A stretch of 64,000 nucleotides of DNA, taken from NCBI GenBank assembly GCA_914767715.1, contig OU612065.1, positions 30,754,001-30,818,000 of the forward strand, given 5' to 3'. A program made the position numbers and the translations under genes. The stretch is from Membranipora membranacea. Lineage: Eukaryota > Bryozoa > Gymnolaemata > Cheilostomatida > Membraniporidae. Shown in pieces: positions 24,091 through 36,100 of the stretch (position 1 is the first letter of the stretch; each line of letters starts with the position of its first letter). The notes below the pieces were generated by a model. It was given only the letters and a program-made list of their open reading frames with translations, did no database searches and was not told the DNA's origin.

Positions 24091-24425
24091 CCATGATACC
24101 CTCCCTTAGTATAATTTTTGAAATTTCAAGTCAGTGTAATTACCAACCAGTTAATCGGAGGATCCCAATATTCTGCAGTTTGAATAAGGCCAATAAGGGC
24201 TTGAAGTGGTCGGAGTTAGAAAAGAATCCAAGAGAGTTTTAATTTTTTAATGCTGCCGTTTGGCATGTTTTTTTTTGGCAAAAGTGGACGTCGTTAAAGT
24301 TGGCGCTGACGGAGAACGGAGACCCGCAGAGACATACGGACTTCAGATTTGAGACGAGCAGGAGTTGCTCCTCCTTATGAGGTAGGTTAAAAGCAAATCT
24401 ATTTTTTGACCCGAGCGAAAAAAAA

Positions 24426-25429
24426 CCATGATACCCTCCCTTGGTATAATTTTAGAAATTTCAAGTCAGCGTAATTACCAACCAGTTAATCGGAGGATCC
24501 CAATATTCTGCAGTTTGAATAAGGCCAATAAGGGCTTGAAGTGGTCGGAGTTAGAAAAGAATCCAAGAGAGTTTTAATTTTTCAATGCTGCCGTTTGGCA
24601 TGTTTTTTTTTGGCAAAAGTGGACGTCGTTAAAGTTGGCGCTGACGGAGAATGGAGACCCGCAGAGACAAACGGACTTCAGATTTGAGACGAGCAGGAGT
24701 TGCTCCTCCTTATGAGGTAGGTTAAAAGCAAATCTATTTTTTACCCGAGCGAAAAAAAACCATGATACCCTCCCTTGGTATAATTTTTGAAATTTCAAGT
24801 CGGCTTAATTACCAACCAGTTAATCGGAGGATCCCAATATTCTGCAGTTTGAATAAGGCCAATAAGGGCTTGAAGTGGTCGGAGTTAGAAAAGAAACCAA
24901 GAGAGTCTTAATTTTTCAATGCTGCCGTTTGTCATGTTTTTTTTTGGCAAAAGTGGACGTCGTTAAAGTTGGCGCTGACGGAGAACGGAGACCCGCAGAG
25001 ACAAACGGACTTCAGATTTGAGACGAGCAGGAGTAGCTCCTCCTTATGAGGTAGGTTAAAAGCAAATCTATTTTTTGACCCGAGCGAAAAAAAACCATGA
25101 TACCCTCCCACGGTATAATTTTTGAAATTTCAAGTCAGCGTAATTACCAACCAGTTAATCGGAGGATCCCAATATTCTGCAGTTGGAATAAGGCCAATAA
25201 GGGCTTGAAGTGGTCGGAGTTAGATAAGAATCCAAGAGAGTTTTAATTTTTCAATGCTGCCGTTTGGCATGGTTTTTTTTTGGAAAAAGTGGACGTCGTT
25301 AAAGTTGGCGCTGACGGAGAACGGAGACCCGCAGAGACAAACAGACTTCAGATTTGAGACGAGCAGGAGTTGCTCCTCCTTATGAGGTAGGTTAAAAGCA
25401 AATCTATTTTTTACCCGAGCGAAAAAAAA
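24426..25429. repeat. Nested 3-mer, first copy
   Basis: Monomers 24426 (TTTTAGAAATTTC), 24760 (AAGTCGGCTTAATT) and 25095 (CCCACGGTAT, CAGTTGGAATAAGG) are followed by three monomers (25430, 25764, 26099) in which GTCGGCTTAATT and CCCACGGTAT recur 1004 bp later. In copy 2 of the large unit the corresponding repeat is four monomers long. Confidence 0.85.
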
Positions 25430-25763
25430 CCATGATACCCTCCCTAGGTATAATTTTTGAAATTTCAAGTGAGCGTAATTACCAACCAGTTAATCGGAGG
25501 ATCCCAATATTCTGCAGTTTGAATAAGGCCAATAAGGGCTTGAAGTGGTCGGAGTTAGAAAAGAAACCAAGAGAGTCTTAATTTTTCAATGCTGCCGTTT
25601 GTCATGTTTTTTTTTGGCAAAAGTGGACGTCGTTAAAGTTGGCGCTGACGGAGAATGGAGACCCGCAGAGACAAACGGACTTCAGATTTGAGACGAGCAG
25701 GAGTTGCTCCTCCTTATGAGGTAGGTTAAAAGCAAATCTATTTTTTACCCGAGCGAAAAAAAA
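25430..25763. repeat. Chimeric monomer from a one-monomer deletion
   Basis: It begins as the CCCTAGGTAT/AAGTGAGCG class with GAAACCAAGAGAGTCTTAAT, but continues with GAATGGAG and TTTTTTACCC, as in the monomer preceding AAGTCGGCTTAATT (24426 and 38828). In copy 2 of the large unit these are two separate monomers (38493 and 38828). The chimera accounts exactly for copy 1 having 39 monomers and copy 2 having 40. The switch is within about 25605-25655. Confidence 0.88.
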
Positions 25764-26768
25764 CCATGATACCCTCCCTTGGTATAATTTTTGAAATTTC
25801 AAGTCGGCTTAATTACCAACCAGTTAATCGGAGGATCCCAATATTCTGCAGTTTGAATAAGGCCAATAAGGGCTTGAAGTGGTCGGAGTTAGAAAAGAAA
25901 CCAAGAGAGTCTTAATTTTTCAATGCTGCCGTTTGTCATGTTTTTTTTTGGCAAAAGTGGACGTCGTTAAAGTTGGCGCTGACGGAGAACGGAGACCCGC
26001 AGAGACAAACGGACTTCAGATTTGAGACGAGCAGGAGTCGCTCCTCCTTATGAGGTAGGTTAAAAGCAAATCTATTTTTTGACCCGAGCGAAAAAAAACC
26101 ATGATACCCTCCCACGGTATAATTTTTGAAATTTCAAGTCAGCGTAATTACCAACCAGTTAATCGGAGGATCCCAATATTCTGCAGTTGGAATAAGGCCA
26201 ATAAGGGCTTGAAGTGGTCGGAGTTAGATAAGAATCCAAGAGAGTTTTAATTTTTCAATGCTGCCGTTTGGCATGGTTTTTTTTTGGAAAAAGTGGACGT
26301 CGTTAAAGTTGGCGCTGACGGAGAACGGAGACCCGCAGAGACAAACAGACTTCAGATTTGAGACGAGCAGGAGTTGCTCCTCCTTATGAGGTAGGTTAAA
26401 AGCAAATCTATTTTTTACCCGAGCGAAAAAAAACCATGATACCCTCCCTAGGTATAATTTTTGAAATTTCAAGTGAGCGTAATTACCAACCAGTTAATCG
26501 GAGGATCCCAATATTCTGCAGTTTGAATAAGGCCAATAAGGGCTTGAAGTGGTCGGAGTTAGAAAAGAAACCAAGAGAGTCTTAATTTTTCAATGCTGCC
26601 GTTTGTCATGTTTTTTTTTGGCAAAAGTGGACGTCGTTAAAGTTGGCGCTGACGGAGAACGGAGACCTGCAGAGACAAACGGACTTCAGATTTGAGACGA
26701 GCAGGAGTTGCTCCTCCTTATGAGGTAGGTTAAAAGCAAATCTATTTTTTGACCCGAGCGAAAAAAAA
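25764..26768. repeat. Nested 3-mer, second copy
   Basis: Monomers 25764 (GTCGGCTTAATT), 26099 (CCCACGGTAT) and 26434 (CCCTAGGTAT) repeat 24760, 25095 and 25430. The last one ends differently, with GACCTGCAG and TTTTTTGACCC, as do 38493 and 39832 in copy 2. Confidence 0.85.
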
Positions 26769-28778
26769 CCATGATACCCTCCCTTGGTATAATTTTTGAA
26801 ATTTCAAGTCAGCGTAATTACCAACCAGTTAATCGCAGGATCCCAATATTCTGCAGTTTGAATAAGGCCAATAAGGGCTTGAAGTGGTCGGAGTTAGATA
26901 AGAATCCAACATAGTTTAAATTTTTCAATGCTGCCGTTTGGCATGTTTATTTTTGGCAAAAGTGGACGTCGTTAAAGTTGGCGCTGACGGTGAACGGAGA
27001 CCCGCAGAGACAAACGGACTTCAGATTTGAGATGAGCAGGAGTTGCTCCTCCTTATGAGGTAGGTTAAAAGCAAATCTATTTTTTGACCCGAGCGAAAAA
27101 AAACCATGATACCCTCCCTTGGTATAATTTTTGAGATTTCAAGTCAGCGTAATTACCAACCAGTTAATCGCAGGATCCCAATATTCTGCAGTTTGAATAA
27201 GGCCAATAAGGGCTTGAAGTGGTCGGAGTTAGATAAGAATCCAAGAGAGTTTTAATTTTTCAATGCTGCCGTTTGGCATGGTTTTTTTTGGCAAAAGTGG
27301 ACGTCGTTAAAGTTGGCGCTGACGGAGAACGGAGACCCGCAGAGACAAACGGACTTCAGATTTGAGACGAGCAGGAGTTGCTGCTCCTTATGAGGTAGGT
27401 TAAAAGCAAATCTATTTTTTGACCCGAGCGAAAAAAAACCATGATACTCTCCCTTGGTATAATTTTTGAAATTTCAAGTCAGCGTAATTACCAACCAGTT
27501 AATCGGAGGATCCCAATATTCTGCAGTTTGAATGAGGCCAATAAGGGCTTGAAGTGGTCGGAGTTAGAAAAGAATCCAAGAGAGTTTTAATTTTTCAATG
27601 CTGCCGTTTGGCATGTTTTTTTTTGGCAAAAGTGGACGTCGTTAAAGTTGGCGCTGACGGAGAATGGAGACCCGCAGAGACAAACGGACTTCAGATTTGA
27701 GTCGAGCAGGAGTTGCTCCTCCTTATGAGGTAGGTTAAAAGCAAATCTATTTTTTGACCCGAGCGAAAAAAAACCATGATACCCTCCCTTGGTATAATTT
27801 TCGAAATTTCAAGTCAGCGTAATTACCAACCAGTTAATCGGAGGATTCCAATATTCTGCTGTTTGAATGAGGCCAATAAGGGCTTGAAGTGGTCGGAGTT
27901 AGATAAGAATCCAAGAGGAGTTTTGATTTTTCAATGCTGCCGTTTGGCATGTTTTTTTTTTGGCAAAAGTGGACATCGTTAAAGTTGGCGCTGACGGAGA
28001 ACGGAGACCCGCAGAGACAAACGGACTTCAGATTTGAGACGAGCAGGAGTTGCTCCTCCTTATGAGGTAGGTTAAAAGCAAATCTATTTTTTGACCCGAG
28101 CGAAAAAAAACCATGATACCCTCCCTTAGTATAATTTTTGAAATTTCAAGTCAGTGTAATTACCAACCAGTTAATCGGAGGATCCCAATATTCTGCAGTT
28201 TGAATAAGGCCAATAAGGGCTTGAAGTGGTCGGAGTTAGAAAAGAATCCAAGAGAGTTTTAATTTTTTAATGCTGCCGTTTGGCATGTTTTTTTTTGGCA
28301 AAAGTGGACGTCGTTAAAGTTGGCGCTGACGGAGAACGGAGACCCGCAGAGACAAACGGACTTCAGATTTGAGACGAGCAGGAGTTGCTCCTCCTTATGA
28401 GGTAGGTTAAAAGCAAATCTATTTTTTGACCCGAGCGAAAAAAAACCATGATACCCTCCCTTGGTATAATTTTTGAAATTTCAAGTCAGCGTAATTACCA
28501 ACCAGTTAATCGGAGGATCCCAATATTCTGCAGTTTGAATAAGGCCAATAAGGGCTTGAAGCGGTCGGAGTTAGAAAAGATTCAAGAGAGTTTTAATTTT
28601 TCAATGCTGCCGTTTGGCATGTTTTTTTTTGGCAAAAGTGGACGTCGTTAAAGTTGGCGCTGACGGAGAATGGAGACCCGCAGAGACAAACGGACTTCAG
28701 ATTTGAGACGAGCAGGAGTTGCTCCTCCTTATGAGGTAGGTTAAAAGCAAATCTATTTTTTACCCGAGCGAAAAAAAA
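26769..28778. repeat. Six-monomer run shared with 18.2-20.0 kb
   Basis: Starts 26769, 27104, 27439, 27774, 28111 and 28446 carry CATAGTTTAAAT, TTGAGATTTC with CATGGTTTTTTTTGG, TACTCTCCC, the marker monomer, CCCTTAGTAT with CAGTGTAATT, and GAAGCGGTCGG. From the right half of 18058 to 19736 the same order occurs, offset about 8710 bp (26 monomers). It occurs again at 40167-42176. Confidence 0.88.
27774..28110. repeat. Marker monomer (4 of 7)
   Basis: GGATTCC/CTGCTG variant with TTTTCGAAATTTC and the longer T tract, 337 bp. Same sub-lineage as 19064, 32127 and 41172. Confidence 0.93.
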
Positions 28779-31456
28779 CCATGATACCCTCCCTTGGTAT
28801 AATTTTTGAAATTTCAAGTCGGCTTAATTACCAACCAGTTAATCGGAGGATCCCAATATTCTGCAGTTTGAATAAGGCCAATAAGGGCTTGAAGTGGTCG
28901 GAGTTAGAAAAAAAACCAAGAGAGTCTTAATTTTTCAATGCTGCCGTTTGTCATGTTTTTTTTTGGCAAAAGTGGACGTCGTTAAAGTTGGCGCTGACGG
29001 AGAACGGAGACCCGCAGAGACAAACGGACTTGAGATTTGAGACGAGCAGGAGTCGCTCCTCCTTATGAGGTAGGTTAAAAGCAAATCTATTTTTTGACCC
29101 GAGCGAAAAAAAACCATGATACCCTCCCACGGTATAATTTTTGAAATTTCAAGTCAGCGTAATTACCAACCAGTTAATCGGAGGATCCCAATATTCTGCA
29201 GTTGGAATAAGGCCAATAAGGGCTTGAAGTGGTCTGAGTTAGATAAGAATCCAAGAGAGTTTTAATTTTTCAATGCTGCCGTTTGGCATGGTTTTTTTTG
29301 GAAAAAGTGGACGTCGTTAAAGTTGGCGCTGACGGAGAACGGAGACCCGCAGAGACAAACAGACTTCAGATTTGAGACGAGCAGGAGTTGCTCCTCCTTA
29401 TGAGGTAGGTTAAAAGCAAATCTATTTTTTACCCGAGCGAAAAAAAACCATGATACCCTCCCTAGGTATAATTTTTGAAATTTCAAGTGAGCGTAATTAC
29501 CAACCAGTTAATCGGAGGATCCCAATATTCTGCAGTTTGAATGAGGCCAACAAGGGCTTGAAGTGGTCAGAGTTAGAAAAGAATCCAAGAGAGTTTTAAT
29601 TTTTCAATGCTGCCGTTTGGCATGTTTTTTGTTGGCAAAAGTGGACGTCGTTAAAGTTGGCGCTGACGGAGAACGGAGACCCGCAGAGACAAACGGACTT
29701 CAGATTTGAGACGAGCAGGAGTTGCTCCTCCTTATGAGGTAGGTTAAAAGCAAATCTATTTTTTGACCCGAGCGAAAAAAAACCATGATACCCTCCTTTG
29801 GTATAATTTTTGAAATTTCAAGTCAGCGTGATTACCAACCAGTTAATCGGAGGATCCCAATATTCTGCAGTTTGAATAATGCCAATAAGGGCTTGAAGTG
29901 GTCAGAGTTAGATAACAATCCAAGAGAGTTTTAATTTTTCAATGCTGCCGTTTGGCATGTTTTTTTTTGGCAAAAGTGGACGTCGTTAAAGTTGGCGCTG
30001 ACGGAGAACGGAGACCCGCAGAGACAAACGGACTTCAGATTTGAGACGAGCAGGAGTTGCTCCTCCTTATGAGGTAGGTTAAAAGCAAATCTATTTTTTA
30101 CCCGAGCGAAAAAAAACCATGATACCCTCCCTTGGTATAATTTTTGAAATTTCAAGTCGGCTTAATTACCAACCAGTTAATCGGAGGATCCCAATATTCT
30201 GCAGTTTGAATAAGGCCAATAAGGGCTTGAAGTGGTCGGAGTTAGAAAAGAAACCAAGAGAGTCTTAATTTTTCAATGCTGCCGTTTGTCATGTTTTTTT
30301 TTGGCAAAAGTGGACGTCGTTAAAGTTGGCGCTGACGGAGAACGGAGACCCGCAGAGACAAACGGACTTCAGATTTGAGACGAGCAGGAGTCGCTCCTCC
30401 TTATGAGGTAGGTTAAAAGCAAATCTATTTTTTGACCCGAGCGAAAAAAAACCATGATACCCTCCAACGGTATAATTTTTGAAATTTCAAGTCAGCGTAA
30501 TTACCAACCAGTTAATCGGAGGATCCCAATATTCTGCAGTTGGAATAAGGCCAATAAGGGCTTGAAGTGGTCGGAGTTAGATAAGAATCCAAGAGAGTTT
30601 TAATTTTTCAATGCTGCCGTTTGGCATGGTTTTTTTTTGGAAAAAGTGGACGTCGGTAAAGTTGGCGCTGACGGAGAACGGAGACCCGCAGAGACAAACA
30701 GACTTCAGATTTGAGACGAGCAGGAATTGCTCCTCCTTATGAGGTAGGTTAAAAGCAAATCTATTTTTTACCCGAGCGAAAAAAAACCATGATACCCTCC
30801 CTAGGTATAATTTTTGAAATTTCAAGTGAGCGTAATTACCAACCAGTTAATCGGAGGATCCCAATATTCTGCAGTTTGAATAAGGCCAATAAGGGCTTGA
30901 AGTGGTCGAAGTAAGATAAGAATCCAACAGAGTTTTAATTTTTCAATGCTGCCGTTTGGCATGTTTTTTTTTGGCAAAAGTGGACGTCGTTAAAGTTGGC
31001 GCTGACGGAGAACGGAGACCCGCAGAGACAAACGGACTGCAGATTTGAGACGAGCAGGAGTTGGTCTCCTTATGAGGTAGGTTAAAAGCAAATCTATTTT
31101 TTGGCCCGAGCGAAAAAAAAAGCATGATAATCTCCCTTGGTATAATTTTTGAAATTTCAAGTCAGCGTAATTACCAACCAGTTAATCGGAGGATCCCAAT
31201 ATTCTGCAGTTTGAATAAGGCCAATAAGGGCTTGAAGTGGTCGGAGTTAGAAAAGAATCCAAGAGAGTTTTAATTTTTCAATGCTGCCGTTTAGCATGTT
31301 TTTTTTTGGGAAAAGTGGACGTCGTTAAAGTTGGCGCTGACGGAGAACGGAGACCCGCAGAGACAAACGGACTTCAGATTCGAGACGAGCAGGAGTTGCT
31401 CCTCCTTATGAGGTTGGTTATAAGCAAATCTATTTTTTGACCCGAGCGAAAAAAAA
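28779..31456. repeat. Eight monomers in two related 4-mers
   Basis: Monomers 28779, 29114, 29448, 29783 and then 30117, 30452, 30787, 31122 follow the pattern GTCGGCTTAATT, CACGGTAT or CAACGGTAT, CCCTAGGTAT, then another class. The 4-mers are 1338 bp apart and differ from each other at several sites, so this nested repeat is older than the one at 37.5-40.2 kb. The monomer at 31122 starts GCATGATAATCTCCC, a private change. The segment recurs at 42177-44855. Confidence 0.85.
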
Positions 31457-31791
31457 CCATGATACCCTCCCTTGGTATAACTTTTGAAATTTCAAGTCAG
31501 CGTAATTACCATCCAGTTAATCGGAGGATCCCAATATTCTGCAGCTTGAATAAGGCCATTAAGGGCTTGAAGTGGTGGGAGTTAGATATGAATCCAACAG
31601 TGTTTTAATTTTTCAATGCTGCCGTTTGGCATGTTTTTTTTTGGGAAAAGTGGACGTCGTTAAAGTTGGCGCTGACGGAGAATGGAGACCCGCAGAGACA
31701 AACGGACTTTAGATTTGGGACGAGCAGGAGTTGCTCCTCCTTATGAGGTAGGTTAAAAGCAAATCTATTTTTTGACCCGAGCGAAAAAAAA
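31457..31791. repeat. Foreign-class monomer at the 13-kb duplication boundary
   Basis: TAACTTTTG, TACCATCCAG, CAGCTTGAAT, GATATGAATCC, TTGGGAAAAG and GGACTTTAGATTTGGG are variants typical of the 45-57 kb family, not of the surrounding monomers. The same monomer ends copy 2 at 44856-45190, directly next to that family. The tandem duplication therefore seems to have carried a piece of the right-hand edge into the middle of the array. Confidence 0.85.
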
Positions 31792-32126
31792 CCATGATAC
31801 TCTCCCTTGGTATAATTTTTGAAATTTCAAGTCAGCGTAATTACCAACCAGTTAATCGGAGGATCCCAATATTCTGCAGTTTGAATGAGGCCAATAAGGG
31901 CTTGAAGTGGTCGGAGTTAGAAAAGAATCCAAGAGAGTTTTAATTTTTCAATGCTGCCGTTTGGCATGTTTTTTTTTGGCAAAAGTGGACGTCGTTAAAG
32001 TTGGCGCTGACGGAGAATGGAGACCCGCAGAGACAAACGGACTTCAGATTTGAGTCGAGCAGGAGTTGCTCCTCCTTATGAGGTAGGTTAAAAGCAAATC
32101 TATTTTTTGACCCGAGCGAAAAAAAA

Positions 32127-32463
32127 CCATGATACCCTCCCTTGGTATAATTTTCGAAATTTCAAGTCAGCGTAATTACCAACCAGTTAATCGGAGGATT
32201 CCAATATTCTGCTGTTTGAATGAGGCCAATAAGGGCTTGAAGTGGTCGGAGTTAGATAAGAATCCAAGAGGAGTTTTGATTTTTCAATGCTGCCGTTTGG
32301 CATGTTTTTTTTTTGGCAAAAGTGGACATCGTTAAAGTTGGCGCTGACGGAGAACGGAGACCCGCAGAGACAAACGGACTTCAGATTTGAGACGAGCAGG
32401 AGTTGCTCCTCCTTATGAGGTAGGTTAAAAGCAAATCTATTTTTTGACCCGAGCGAAAAAAAA
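32127..32463. repeat. Marker monomer (5 of 7)
   Basis: GGATTCC/CTGCTG variant with TTTTCGAAATTTC; second monomer of large-unit copy 2, matching 19064 at an offset of 13063 bp. Confidence 0.93.
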
Positions 32464-33132
32464 CCATGATACCCTCCCTTAGTATAATTTTTGAAATTTC
32501 AAGTCAGTGTAATTACCAACCAGTTAATCGGAGGATCCCAATATTCTGCAGTTTGAATAAGGCCAATAAGGGCTTGAAGTGGTCGGAGTTAGAAAAGAAT
32601 CCAAGAGAGTTTTAATTTTTTAATGCTGCCGTTTGGCATGTTTTTTTTTGGCAAAAGTGGACGTCGTTAAAGTTGGCGCTGACGGAGAACGGAGACCCGC
32701 AGAGACAAACGGACTTCAGATTTGAGACGAGCAGGAGTTGCTCCTCCTTATGAGGTAGGTTAAAAGCAAATCTATTTTTTGACCCGAGCGAAAAAAAACC
32801 ATGATACCCTCCCTTGGTATAATTTTTGAAATTTCAAGTCAGCGTAATTACCAACCAGTTAATCGGAGGATCCCAATATTCTGCAGTTTGAATAAGGCCA
32901 ATAAGGGCTTGAAGCGGTCGGAGTTAGAAAAGATTCAAGAGAGTTTTAATTTTTCAATGCTGCCGTTTGGCATGTTTTTTTTTGGCAAAAGTGGACGTCG
33001 TTAAAGTTGGCGCTGACGGAGAATGGAGACCCGCAGAGACAAACGGACTTCAGATTTGAGACGAGCAGGAGTTGCTCCTCCTTATGAGGTAGGTTAAAAG
33101 CAAATCTATTTTTTGACCCGAGCGAAATTAAA

Positions 33133-36100
33133 CCATGATACCCTCCCTTGGTATAATTTTTGAAATTTCAAGTCAGCGTAATTACCAACCAGTTAATCGC
33201 AGGATCCCAATATTCTGCAGTTTGAATAAGGCCAATAAGGGCTTGAAGTGGTCGGAGTTAGATAAGAATCCAACAGAGTTTTAATTTTTCAATGCTGCCG
33301 TTTGGCATGTTTTTTTTTGGCAAAAGTGGACGTCGTTAAAGTTGGCGCTGACGGAGAACGGAGACCCGCAGAGACAAACGGACTTCAGATTTGAGACGAG
33401 CAGGAGTTGCTCCTCCTTATGAGGTAGGTTAAAAGCAAATCTATTTTTTGACCCGAGCGAAAAAAAACCATGATACCCTCCCTTGGTATAATTTTTGAAA
33501 TTTCAAGTCAGCGTAATTACCAACCAGTTAATCGGAGGATCCCAATATTCTGCAGTTTGAATAAGGCCAATAAGGGCTTGAAGTGGTCGGAGTTAGATAA
33601 GAATCCAACAGAGTTTTAATTTTTCAATGCTGCCGTTTGGCATGTTTTTTTTTTGGCAAAAGTTGACGTCGTTAAAGTTGGCGCTGACGGAGATTGGAGA
33701 CCCGCAGAGACAAACGGACTTCAGATTTGAGACGAGCAGGAGTTGCTCCTCCTTATAAGGTAGGTTAAAAGCAAATCTATTTTTTGACCCGAGCGAAAAA
33801 AAACCATGATACCCTCCCTTGGTATAATTTTTGAAATTTCAAGTCAGCGTAATTACCAACCAGTTAATCGCAGGATCCCAATATTCTGCAGTTTGAATAA
33901 GGCCAATAAGGGCTTGAATTGGTCGGAGTTAGATAAGAATCCAACAGAGTTTTAATTTTTCAATGCTGCCGTTTGGCATGTTTTTTTTTGGCGAAAGTGG
34001 ACGTCGTTAAAGTTGGCGCTGACGGAGAACGGAGACCCGCAGAGACAAACGGACTTCAGATTTGAGACGAGCAGGAGTTGCTCCTCCTTATGAGGTAGGT
34101 TAAAAGCAAATCTATTTTTTGACCCGAGCGAAATTAAACCATGATACCCTCCCTTGGTATAATTTTTGAAATTTCAAGTCAGCGTAATTACCAACCAGTT
34201 AATCGGAGGATCCCAATATTCTGCAGTTTGAATAAGGCCAATGAGGGCTTGAAGTGGTCGGAGTTAGATAAGAATCCAACAGAGTTTTAATTTTTCAATG
34301 CTGTCGTTTGGCATGTTTTTTTTGGGCAAAAGTGGACGTCGTTAAAGTTGGCGCTGACGGAGAACGGAGACCCGCAGAGACAAACGGACTTCAGATTTGA
34401 GACGAGCAGGAGTTGCTCCTCCTTATGAGGTAGGTTAAAAGCAAATCTATTTTTTGACCCGAGCGAAAAAAAACCATGATACCCTCCCTTGGTATAATTT
34501 TTGAAATTTCAAGTCTGCGTAATTACCAACCAGTTTATCGCAGGATCCTAATATTCTGCAGTTTGAATAAGGCCAACAAGGGCTTGAAGTGGTCGGAGTT
34601 AGATAAGAATCCAACAGAGTTTTAATTTTTCAATGCTGCCGTTTGGCATGTTTTTTTTTGGCGAAAGTGGACGTCGTTAAAGTTGGCGCTGACGGAGAAC
34701 GGAGACCCGCAGAGACAAACGGACTTCAGATTTGAGACGAGCAGGAGTTGCTCCTCCTTATGAGGTAGGTTAAAAGCAAATCTATTTTTTGACCCGAGCG
34801 AAATTAAACCATGATACCCTCCCTTGGTATAATTTTTGAAATTTCAAGTCAGCGTAATTACCAACCAGTTAATCGCAGGATCCCAATATTCTGCAGTTTG
34901 AATAAGGCCAATAAGGGCTTGAAGTGGTCGGAGTTAGATAAGAATCCAACATAGTTTTAATTTTTCAATGCTGCCGTTTGTCATGTTTATTTTTGGCAAA
35001 AGTGGACGTCGTTAAAGTTGGCGCTGACGGTGAACGGAGACCCGCAGAGACAAACGGACTTCAGATTTGAGACGAGCAGGAGTTGCTCCTCCTTATGAGG
35101 TAGGTTAAAAGCAAATCTATTTTTTGACCCGAGCGAAAAAAAACCATGATACCCTCCCTTGGTATAATTTTTGAGATTTCAAGTCAGCGTAATTACCAAC
35201 CAGTTAATCGGAGGATCCCAATATTCTGCAGTTTGAATAAGGCCAATAAGGGCTTGAAGTGGTCGGAGTTAGATAAGAATCCAACAGAGTTTTAATTTTT
35301 CAATGCTGCCGTTTGGCATGTTTTTTTTGGCAAAAGTGGACGTCGTTAAAGTTGGCGCTGACGGAGAACGGAGACCCGCAGAGACAAACGGACTTCAGAT
35401 TTGAGACGAGCAGGAGTTGCTCCTCCTTATGAGGTAGGTTAGAAGCAAATCTATTTTTTGACCCGAGCGAAAAAAAACCATGATACCCTCCCTTGGTATA
35501 ATTTTTGAAATTTCAAGTCATCGTAATTACCAACCAGTTAATCGCAGGATCCCAATATTCTGCAGTTTGAATAAGGCCAATAAGGGCTTGAAGTGGTCGG
35601 AGTTAGATAAGAATCCAACAGAGTTTTAATTTTTCAATGCTGCCGTTTGGCATGACTTTTTTTGGCAAAAGTGGACGTCGTTAAAGTTGGCGCTGACGGA
35701 GAACGGAGACCCGCAGAGACAAACGGACTTCAGATTTGAGACGAGCAGGAGTTGCTCCTCCTTATGAGGTAGGTTAAAAGCAAATCTATTTTTTGACCCG
35801 AGCGAAAAAAAACCATGATACCCTCCCTTGGTATAATTTTTGAAATTTCAAGTCAGCGTAATTACCAACCAGTTAATCGCAGGATCCCAATATTCTGCAG
35901 TTTGAATAAGGCCAATAAGGGCTTGAAGTGGTCGGAGTTAGATAAGAATCCAACATAGTTTAAATTTTTCAATGCTGCCGTTTGGCATGTTTATTTTTGG
36001 CAAAAGTGGACGTCGTTAAAGTTGGCGCTGACGGTGAACGGAGACCCGCAGAGACAAACGGACTTCAGATTTGAGATGAGCAGGAGTTGCTCCTCCTTAT

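Larger units (their letters stand above)
20070..25601. repeat. 5.5-kb block, copy 2 of 3
   Basis: Monomer starts 20070 to 25430 match 12698 to 18058 one for one. Markers sit at the expected offset: AAAGTTGACGTC near 20596, AAATTAAACC before 21076 and 21746, CATGACTTTTTTTGG near 22590, GATATGTTTTT near 23591. A private TTGAGATTTC at about 21439 replaces TTGAAATTTC of the other two copies. The block lies inside copy 1 of the 13 kb unit. Confidence 0.93.
18728..31791. repeat. 39-monomer large higher-order unit, copy 1 (13.06 kb)
   Basis: This interval and 31792-45190 are a direct tandem duplication. Monomer classes match in order from the TACTCTCCC monomer (18728, 31792) to the TAACTTTTG/ACCATCC monomer (31457, 44856). 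The offset is about 13063 bp up to about 25.5 kb and about 13398 bp after it, because copy 2 has one more monomer. I noticed only six substitutions between the copies: 25035, 27244 and 30656 appear private to copy 1, and 36356, 40315 and 43651 private to copy 2. There are also some A/T tract length changes. Confidence 0.93.
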
